Positions 13,778 to 19,601 of a stretch of 19,601 nucleotides of DNA are shown piece after piece. This stretch comes from CAZUGA01 sp964626505 (GTDB taxonomy: Bacteria; Pseudomonadota; Gammaproteobacteria; Methylococcales; UBA1147). The first letter of the stretch is position 1. Each line of letters starts with the position of its first letter. The position numbers and the translations under genes were made by a program. The notes below the pieces were generated by a model, which saw nothing but the letters and a program-made list of their open reading frames with translations, made no database searches and was not told the DNA's origin. Location of the stretch: assembly GCA_964626505.1 (NCBI GenBank), contig CAZVFR010000028.1, forward strand, positions 1-19,601. The letters run 5' to 3'.

Positions 13778-16700
13778 AGGCTAGAACCAATACCGGAACT
13801 AACCGTTCCAGAGTTGACCCCGTGCCATGCTGATAGTGATGACCGTTTTTCGAAAGGCGAAAACCATGGTCAGCGAATATAACCAGCGACTGATTAGATT
13901 CCAACCGCTTAATAATGGGTTTCAATGCGACCCCCAGTTCAGCAATGACGAGCGCAATAATATCTTCAAAAGCCAGCGTTTTTGAATGGATAATCCGATC
14001 TACAACATCACATTTTTGGAATGCATGATGGACGTTGTCATCCAGCAACTCGCGGTAACAACTGTCTGTCGTAGTCCCAACGTCGACCTTAGCAAAATTC
14101 AATCGCGCAGGTTGCCAGGCACCGAATAATTCATCGATTAACGACTGGATAGGGCCAAGCAGCGGCAAACCGAAACAATCCAATAATAACCACTGAGCAT
14201 CCAGATTGTTCTTAAGCAATTCAGGCAACGATGGCAAATCCGGCAACGGCGACTCCGCCAAAGCATCCAATCGATCCAACCAGGGCTGTCCGGCCAAGGA
14301 ATAAAGACATTTGTGATAGCGGTATAATGACTCGCTGATACACGCGATTCCCTCCGCAGTCGGCGTACAGGAAGGTTGTAAAAATTCTCGCACCGCGAAC
14401 AGCGCGGTATTCGGGTCGACGGTAACCTCAGGTAACGCCACTTTACCGTTTAACAGCCAACTTAGAATCGTATCCTGGCCCGTTTGGTCCAAACCTAAGT
14501 GTTCGAGTCGAACCACCGCTTTAGCACTAACCCATTCCGGGCACATGACCTGGCTAATTTTTGCTGCCAAATGCCGATCCGGTAATTCAGGTAAAACCAC
14601 GCCATGGTTAAGACACTGCTGCGCAAACCAGGAGGCGATTTCATCGCTAATATCCTGTCTGTCATCAAAGCCAACAAAGCGCAAGGATTGTTCTTGGAAT
14701 CGACCTAACTCACGCCCCAATGCCTGCAACAACGCTGCCGGCTCCCAAACCCGTTTGACGAATATTTCCATAAAAGTCGAAACCTCTACCTCTTGCGCCA
14801 GCTTCAACCCCGCGAGATGCTTATCGAATAAACCGATATCCTGAATATCCGGCACCGGTCGCCGCCCCTCCAGATAGCTGGCCGTCCCGTTGGTCAATTC
14901 AAATCCCTGCTGTTGCCAGTCTTTAATGCGCAGCTTGACATCATCCTGCTGAAAAAACAGCCTAAGCTGTGCGTCCAGATCCTCGCGCTGCGTTTCAAAC
15001 CGCTTTAAGGTCACGGCAATTGGCGCGGTTTCGCCATCGAAGCCGCAGCTGCAAAGGGGTTGATAATCCAGATTCACAAGCTTGCGGCAGCGCTGCTGCT
15101 CGGCTTCTTGTCTGCAAATTTCCATTTTTGCAAGGTCATCGGCTAGACCCAAGTGCTGGCTTCCCGCGATTGCCGGGACCCGCCACGACCAAATCGGTGC
15201 ATCGGCTTGAGCCTCCCACCATTTTTGATGTTTTAACTGATAATCTTGCTTATAACGCGCATAAATATTTCTCGCCCTATTCAGCCAATCGTCCAACGCG
15301 TCAACCTCATCAAGGTTAGGCGCTGTACCCAAGCCGCGTGCCGCATCGACCAGTTCGGTATTGCCGTGCTCGGCTATCGCGGGATGGTTCAGTAAATGTT
15401 GGAATCGCTGCAGTTCGCCCACCAGCCTCGGGAGGCGCTCCGGCAAATCACTGAACCTTCGTACATCATCCAGAAAACCACTAAGCGAACCCAATTCGTA
15501 GTGAAAATGTTCGAATCCCTGTAGGTCATTTTCGCCCTTACTTAAACGATTCCAAGCTTGTAGATGGTTTTTTATGCGTTCGACTAAATTCCTGCCTTGT
15601 TCAATTGACTCAAGATTGGCCAGCAAAGGCGACAAGGCCTCTAGTTGGCATCTACCGATTTCACGAAGTTGCGTGACGACACGGCGTTGCGCCAACACAG
15701 TCCATTGCTTGGGCAGCGCGATGTTCAACGCCGCACAAATTTCCTTCATCGCTTCAAGCTGCTTTGGCGCCAACGCGGAACCCAGCTCGACACGATCATA
15801 CTGCAACGGATTACTCAGCGTTTCGTAGGCCTCCCGGTACGACTTACTGCCTTTCACAATATCAATTTCACCTTGAATCAACAGGAATACCAGCAACAAA
15901 TTGATTTGCTCAGGTACCAATCCGTATATCGGTTGCGCGAAATGTTGGTGTATTGTCCGCGGCGATGCACCGTGCTCCACCAGAGGCATCAATAACCTGA
16001 CCAGCTCGTGCTTCTCAAGCTTTGCCTGCTGTACATAATCCCGGCCCACTCGACGCATCAAGCCCATGGGCACCAGATAAGCCTCGCGTATCAGTCTCAC
16101 CGAGTCGTCGGCATCCCCGCGACCGAGATCCTCCTCGGTTGCAAAACGCATAAACTGCAGCCAAGCCTCTTTAGGCAACGGCCCGTGAGACGGCGCATAG
16201 CGCTCAAAAGCCGGATAGGTACGGCGCAAGATCCAAAGCGCCAAAGATTCCAGCCAGACATCCAGAGTGGATTTCCGCTCCAACCTTGGCGGTGTTTCCG
16301 GCCTACCCTCCGGGTTAATCAACGTTGCTTCAGACCACGCATTCAGAACAATACTCTGGAAGGTCGCGGTACGCGCCTCCATACGCTGCTTAATAAGCTT
16401 TAACCACTCGGGACTCAGCGGACGTTCCTGCAACCGCACCAGTGCGGCGAGTTCTATCATGTCTTGAGAAACGATGATCTGGGCAGGCTCTAGCGAATAC
16501 ATGCCTGGAATTGCTTCTTTTTCACCCCAGGGCAATCTAATCGCCAAACAAAGGCCCTCTGGCTTGCTCGGCTGCGTTTCACCGAACCAAATTGAATACG
16601 CCCGTGTATGAAAATGCCACAACACCTGGCGGCGCTGCCATTGGTTACGCGGCAACAGAAATGGATTCAGTCCCTGAGCCGGTAATAGCGGCGCCAATGT

Positions 16701-18080
16701 TTCCAGTACCGAAAGGTCCTGACCGGTTAATTCGTCGACTTCCCGTGCCAATAGATTATCCAACTGTTGGCGACCACTATCCTCCAGATTTAAGCGAAAA
16801 CACTGTTTGGTTTCGGTAACATAACGGCCCTGCTCAGCCAGTTTGGATAACACCCGCTGCACTACGGCTTGGTTTTTTGCGGGATCGGTACGAATGGTAC
16901 TGAACAGTAGCCATTCCGCGGCCTGTTTCACGGACAGACTTTCGCGTGCCGGTGAAAGATGCACCAATATCAACAGACCGACCAAACGTTTGGAAAGCCT
17001 CCGCAACGCAGGCTTGTCAAATAGGCCCTGCAGATTTTTTTCGTACCAGGGCAGCACCTGCTGTGCCAATGGCATGAATTCCGGCTGTATTGCAAACAGA
17101 TCATGGAAGTGATCGACAATGATATCCGGCGTCAACAAACTACCCCACGGTTCATCCAGAAAAGCTGAAATATTTCGAGCCGGGTCTCCGCGCAAGCGCG
17201 CCACGGTAAAATCAACAACCCCCCGGGCTTGTGAAAAACGATCTCTGACTTCTTCCAGCAGCTCCAAGGTCGCGGGATGCAGAGGGTATATTTGTTTGAA
17301 TAGTGATTCGTCCAGCTGCGCGGCCGGAAACGACTCGCGCAACTGAGCCACCAGCCGTTCCACCGCGTGGTCATAGCCGTCTTTCTTTATTAGAATACTA
17401 TCCGAAATCAAGCTCTTGACGTGTGCCGGTGTCAACATCAATCGCAAGGGATAGCGGTCTTTTATCTTCCGGTACAAGCTATATTCCAGCTCACCGGTAT
17501 GTTCTATAGCCTCCTGCATCGCCGCAACCACCCAAAACCTTTCATCCTGAGCCCACTCGCCCATGAATTGCAGAAAGCGCACATCCTCGGTAAAAGAACG
17601 TGCATCGGGTTTGGAACGAAGAAACTCGGAAAGCTCATCCAACACCAACACCCTACCGTTTGGATTGTGATCCGTGAACCAGTCTTTCCATGCCGAACGC
17701 CGGTCTCCCTTTTTCAATTCGATACCCAAACCTTGAGTTACGATCTCTTCCAAACGGTTTTCGGCGCTGTAATTGATCAATGAAACGTATACCACCTTGG
17801 GTGTATTAGAACCAAAATCACCGGCCAGGAGCCGTTGAATAAAATAAGCCAGGAAATGCGACTTACCACAGCCATAGTGGCCGATAAGGAACACGCCACA
17901 ACCCATATCCCTGGTCAACAAACCCCGCAACGCGTTCAAATGGCTGCTGACCTCTTTGGTCAATACGAAGCTCTCCGTCAACCACTGGGCCCCCTGCGCG
18001 GACAAGTCATCCAAACGCACAACCGTAGCATGAGGCCTGACCTCGACTCGTTCGCGGATAGTTCCCGTGTGTTGGCTCAT
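13767..18080 (-). CDS. BrxC/PglY-like P-loop ATPase with C-terminal PglZ-like domain (single 1437-residue protein)
   Basis: The N-terminal region carries Walker A GHYGCGKSH (67-75), Walker B VLVLDELSEF (144-153) and a sensor-like FWVVAAMQE (182-190). YPLHPATLELLEEVRDRFSQARGVVDF (265-291) resembles the BrxC/PglY/DUF6079 group of large defence-associated ATPases. A long helical middle (about 600-1000) leads to a Cys pair in PLCSCGF (1008-1014). The last 147 residues look like a PglZ-type alkaline-phosphatase-fold domain: WLLLDCFG with Asp1301, VGTTTDS (1334-1340) as a possible Thr nucleophile region, SLVIFADHGF with Asp1404/His1405, and HYQHGTGSTLERLVPVLVL with His1418. In BREX/Pgl systems the ATPase and PglZ are normally separate proteins. 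No methyltransferase is nearby. A role in phage defence is inference. The start ATG has no ribosome-binding site but a TACAAT about 8 bases upstream, so it may be leaderless. Confidence 0.75.
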   Translation of the reverse strand: MSQHTGTIRERVEVRPHATVVRLDDLSAQGAQWLTESFVLTKEVSSHLNALRGLLTRDMGCGVFLIGHYGCGKSHFLAYFIQRLLAGDFGSNTPKVVYVSLINYSAENRLEEIVTQGLGIELKKGDRRSAWKDWFTDHNPNGRVLVLDELSEFLRSKPDARSFTEDVRFLQFMGEWAQDERFWVVAAMQEAIEHTGELEYSLYRKIKDRYPLRLMLTPAHVKSLISDSILIKKDGYDHAVERLVAQLRESFPAAQLDESLFKQIYPLHPATLELLEEVRDRFSQARGVVDFTVARLRGDPARNISAFLDEPWGSLLTPDIIVDHFHDLFAIQPEFMPLAQQVLPWYEKNLQGLFDKPALRRLSKRLVGLLILVHLSPARESLSVKQAAEWLLFSTIRTDPAKNQAVVQRVLSKLAEQGRYVTETKQCFRLNLEDSGRQQLDNLLAREVDELTGQDLSVLETLAPLLPAQGLNPFLLPRNQWQRRQVLWHFHTRAYSIWFGETQPSKPEGLCLAIRLPWGEKEAIPGMYSLEPAQIIVSQDMIELAALVRLQERPLSPEWLKLIKQRMEARTATFQSIVLNAWSEATLINPEGRPETPPRLERKSTLDVWLESLALWILRRTYPAFERYAPSHGPLPKEAWLQFMRFATEEDLGRGDADDSVRLIREAYLVPMGLMRRVGRDYVQQAKLEKHELVRLLMPLVEHGASPRTIHQHFAQPIYGLVPEQINLLLVFLLIQGEIDIVKGSKSYREAYETLSNPLQYDRVELGSALAPKQLEAMKEICAALNIALPKQWTVLAQRRVVTQLREIGRCQLEALSPLLANLESIEQGRNLVERIKNHLQAWNRLSKGENDLQGFEHFHYELGSLSGFLDDVRRFSDLPERLPRLVGELQRFQHLLNHPAIAEHGNTELVDAARGLGTAPNLDEVDALDDWLNRARNIYARYKQDYQLKHQKWWEAQADAPIWSWRVPAIAGSQHLGLADDLAKMEICRQEAEQQRCRKLVNLDYQPLCSCGFDGETAPIAVTLKRFETQREDLDAQLRLFFQQDDVKLRIKDWQQQGFELTNGTASYLEGRRPVPDIQDIGLFDKHLAGLKLAQEVEVSTFMEIFVKRVWEPAALLQALGRELGRFQEQSLRFVGFDDRQDISDEIASWFAQQCLNHGVVLPELPDRHLAAKISQVMCPEWVSAKAVVRLEHLGLDQTGQDTILSWLLNGKVALPEVTVDPNTALFAVREFLQPSCTPTAEGIACISESLYRYHKCLYSLAGQPWLDRLDALAESPLPDLPSLPELLKNNLDAQWLLLDCFGLPLLGPIQSLIDELFGAWQPARLNFAKVDVGTTTDSCYRELLDDNVHHAFQKCDVVDRIIHSKTLAFEDIIALVIAELGVALKPIIKRLESNQSLVIFADHGFRLSKNGHHYQHGTGSTLERLVPVLVLASKY

Positions 18081-18095
18081 AGCCGCTATTGTATA

Positions 18096-18261
18096 CTAGC
18101 TCTGAATCTAATCAGAGGGCAGGTTGATCATGCAGAGATTTGTTTTTACAAGGCGTTTTCTGACCCGGCGGAATTCGAAATGTCTGTCCCTGGGAAGAAG
18201 TTCCCTTGCAGAAATAAAGATTGAGCGAAAGATTGTCATTCTGGTGAGAAATTCGAGCCAG
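18096..18261. repeat. Foldback (MITE-like) repeat, copy 3 (reverse orientation)
   Basis: The 166-bp unit is the reverse complement of copies 1 and 2, with more divergence. Its right end CTGGTGAGAAATTCGAGCC corresponds to the left end of the others. GAGGGCAGGTTGATCATGCAGAG and the following ACAAATCTC-type segment match the opposite arm. The inner arms CCTTGTAAAAACAA (complement) and TTTCTGCAAGG still pair, with one G:T and one mismatch. The left end is degenerate and contains CTCTGA/TCAGAG. Borders are CTAG and CCAG. It fills the divergent gap between the large ATPase gene (start 18080) and the TPR gene (start 18273). Confidence 0.8.
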
Positions 18262-18272
18262 CATACGCATCC

Positions 18273-19238
18273 ATGACAACGGGCAACCAAGTAATAAAGG
18301 TATTGCGCAGAAACCTGATGCAATCCCTCAAAAACCATCGCCTTGATGAGGCAAAAGATCTGCTTGATCACCTCAAAGACGAGGAACCTTTGTCGCTTGA
18401 AACGCGCGGCCTGGAGCTCGAATATCTGATCGCAAACCAACAATGGACAAACGCCCGGTCCCTTGCGGATCAACTATCGCGGCTATTCCCACAGTCGGCC
18501 CGAATCCACTATCTAGCCGGTCGCGTGTTCTACCAAGCCAAAAATTATCCCGAAGCATTCAGGTGTTTTTCGGAGAGTAATGCGCTACACGCTCACCGGA
18601 GGACTCGCAGATGGCTGGGTAAAACGCAAACCCAACGCGGTGAATTTATCGACGCCGAGGCAATCCTGATCACGTTATACCCCGACTACACGGTTATCAA
18701 TCTGGACCTGGCCTGGTTATACGAGCGAATGAATCAGCCTGAGCGTGCATTGAAGCATGTCGAAACATTTCTGCTCGAATATCCCGAGCAAGAATTCGCA
18801 ACCCAACAACGCTTGCGCCTGCGCGCGATGACCCTGGAACCCGAGCTACTTTCAGAAGACGTTGAAGCATTGCTGGAACTTGACGAAGACGTGCCAGCGG
18901 AATTGTTACCCGCGTATCTACAGCACTTATTGGCAAGTGGCCAAAGCCAAACGGCGCGCAAATTTGTCACCACTTACCGGGAAACATTCGATCAACCAAC
19001 CGCGGCATCGCTAGCTTGGATATGCCATCGACTTCAAGCCTACGACTTGGCTATGGGTCTATTCCTGGACGGCTTACCGATGCGCTTACGCGATGTGAAA
19101 TACCTTTCCGCGCTGGAATCGGCCGCTCGCCACTGCAATCGGGTCGATGAATTAATTCCGCGTTACGAAGTGTGTGCAAACGAAGATAAACGCTTCTACG
19201 GACGCATTAAAAGGTTGCAGAAACGCCTATCCAAGTAG
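18273..19238 (+). CDS. TPR-repeat protein of unknown function
   Basis: The 321-residue protein consists of helical repeats. The clearest TPR-like units are ARIHYLAGRVFYQAKNYPEAFRCFSESNAL (about 76-105) and VINLDLAWLYERMNQPERALKHVETFLLEYPE (about 141-172), with weaker units before and after. No signal peptide or membrane segment is seen, so it is probably cytoplasmic and a protein-interaction scaffold. It is divergent from the large ATPase gene with a foldback repeat between them, and starts 12 bases after the repeat border. I see no good Shine-Dalgarno sequence. Partners are unknown; linkage to the ATPase is only by position. Confidence 0.75.
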   Translation: MTTGNQVIKVLRRNLMQSLKNHRLDEAKDLLDHLKDEEPLSLETRGLELEYLIANQQWTNARSLADQLSRLFPQSARIHYLAGRVFYQAKNYPEAFRCFSESNALHAHRRTRRWLGKTQTQRGEFIDAEAILITLYPDYTVINLDLAWLYERMNQPERALKHVETFLLEYPEQEFATQQRLRLRAMTLEPELLSEDVEALLELDEDVPAELLPAYLQHLLASGQSQTARKFVTTYRETFDQPTAASLAWICHRLQAYDLAMGLFLDGLPMRLRDVKYLSALESAARHCNRVDELIPRYEVCANEDKRFYGRIKRLQKRLSK

Positions 19239-19549
19239 GGGCACCTCTATTAATTCATGAATAAGCATCTTGAGTTCAAAAATTCCAATAGCCGCGTTGC
19301 TAAGTATTCCCAATAGACTAGCTATTCCAAACACTTAGCGCCTTGCTCTTGAAAATTTTGAATCTCAATCTTTCTTACCCCGAATTTATAGAGGTACCCT
19401 AGGATTGATTACCCCCCTGTGTCCGTGTGGTTATAGACGCTGCATTGGCGGGGTAATGTGCATCCGCGTCCCTGGTCCTGTCTCGTGTTGCTCCCACGCT
19501 TAAAACTCAGAGCGAAAGGGTCAATTTTGATTTCGATGCCAGGACCTCT
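19239..19549. other. Intergenic region (311 bases) with inverted repeats
   Basis: It contains the foldback at 19270-19368 and a second, looser inverted repeat (ATTACCCC near 19408 with GGGGTAAT near 19453). No convincing open frame or RNA gene is seen. TTGATT at 19405-19410 and TATAGA at 19432 are too far apart to make a good promoter. Confidence 0.5.
19270..19368. repeat. Long imperfect inverted repeat (99 bases), unrelated in sequence to the other foldbacks
   Basis: The left arm TTGAGTTCAAAAATTC...GCTAAGT...AATAG pairs with CTATT...ACTTAGC...GAAAATTTTGAATCTCAA, closing on the loop ACTAG (19317-19321). Perfect sub-stems are GCTAAGT/ACTTAGC and AATAG/CTATT. It lies just after the TPR gene. 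It may be a decayed element or a 3' structure; there is no proper U-tract. Confidence 0.5.
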
Positions 19550-19601
19550 ATGACACTGCAAGTCGAGCAGGTATTACAAGCGATCGCAGATGGGCAAGTT
19601 T
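19550..19601 (+). CDS. Start of an unidentified gene (cut by window edge)
   Basis: ATG at 19550 with AGGA five bases upstream opens a frame to the window end, reading MTLQVEQVLQAIADGQV. Only 17 residues are visible, so no family can be assigned. The good ribosome-binding site and uninterrupted frame make a real gene likely but unproven. Confidence 0.4.
   Translation, partial: MTLQVEQVLQAIADGQV

Noticed and set aside
19369..19390. TTTCTTACCCCGAAT resembling the foldback terminal repeat
   Set aside because: The match is short, needs a one-base gap, and lacks the GCA portion and a partner arm; it could be chance.
19405..19437. Promoter TTGATT / TATAGA before the last gene
   Set aside because: Spacing of about 21 bases is too long for a normal sigma70 promoter.
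1..19601. CRISPR arrays, tRNA and rRNA genes
   Set aside because: I saw no regularly spaced short repeats and no cloverleaf or rRNA-like segments on either strand.

Overview
This window looks like a gammaproteobacterial chromosome of moderate GC content. The best clue is gene order. A pilT/yggS divergent pair lies next to a block running gshB-tonB-yqgE-ruvX-pyrR-pyrB-pyrC', which is the arrangement I know from Pseudomonas and its relatives. The protein sequences also read as gammaproteobacterial. Genus cannot be settled from the window.

Layout. Positions 2-409 (minus) hold the N-terminal part of the pilus-retraction ATPase PilT. It diverges from yggS (662-1345, plus), the PLP-homeostasis protein. 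From 8286 down to 1418 runs a long minus-strand series: gamma-carbonic-anhydrase-like protein, a possible unlisted 45-residue small ORF, gshB, tonB, yqgE, then a hairpin-rich repeat, ruvX, pyrR, a foldback repeat, pyrB, and a catalytically dead dihydroorotase homologue (pyrC'). Most junctions are tight: ATGA overlap at gshB/tonB, TAATG overlap at pyrB/pyrC', and a few bases at gamma-CA/small ORF/gshB and ruvX/pyrR. The exceptions are the two repeat-containing gaps. On the plus strand, lemA (8394-8966) is followed by a GIDE-like membrane protein with a canonical EF-hand (9169-10134).

The right half is signalling and accessory: a 632-residue protein with possible degenerate PilZ signatures (minus), a cyclic-nucleotide-binding plus HDOD protein (plus), a 1437-residue ATPase (minus), a TPR protein (plus), and the first codons of another gene at the right edge.

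Two things stand out. (1) A 166-181 bp foldback, MITE-like repeat occurs in three full copies (3677-3843, 8999-9179, 18096-18261), plus a lone terminal fragment at 10131-10152. Each full copy sits directly upstream of a start codon. In two cases the terminal inverted repeat itself carries the ATG, with an in-frame TGA two codons earlier. The stem arms show compensatory changes between copies. (2) The 1437-residue protein appears to join a BrxC/PglY-like P-loop ATPase to a C-terminal PglZ-like alkaline-phosphatase-fold domain in one chain. No BREX methyltransferase or other BREX partner is in the window, so it could be a compact, single-gene Pgl/BREX-related system. Function is inferred from motifs only.
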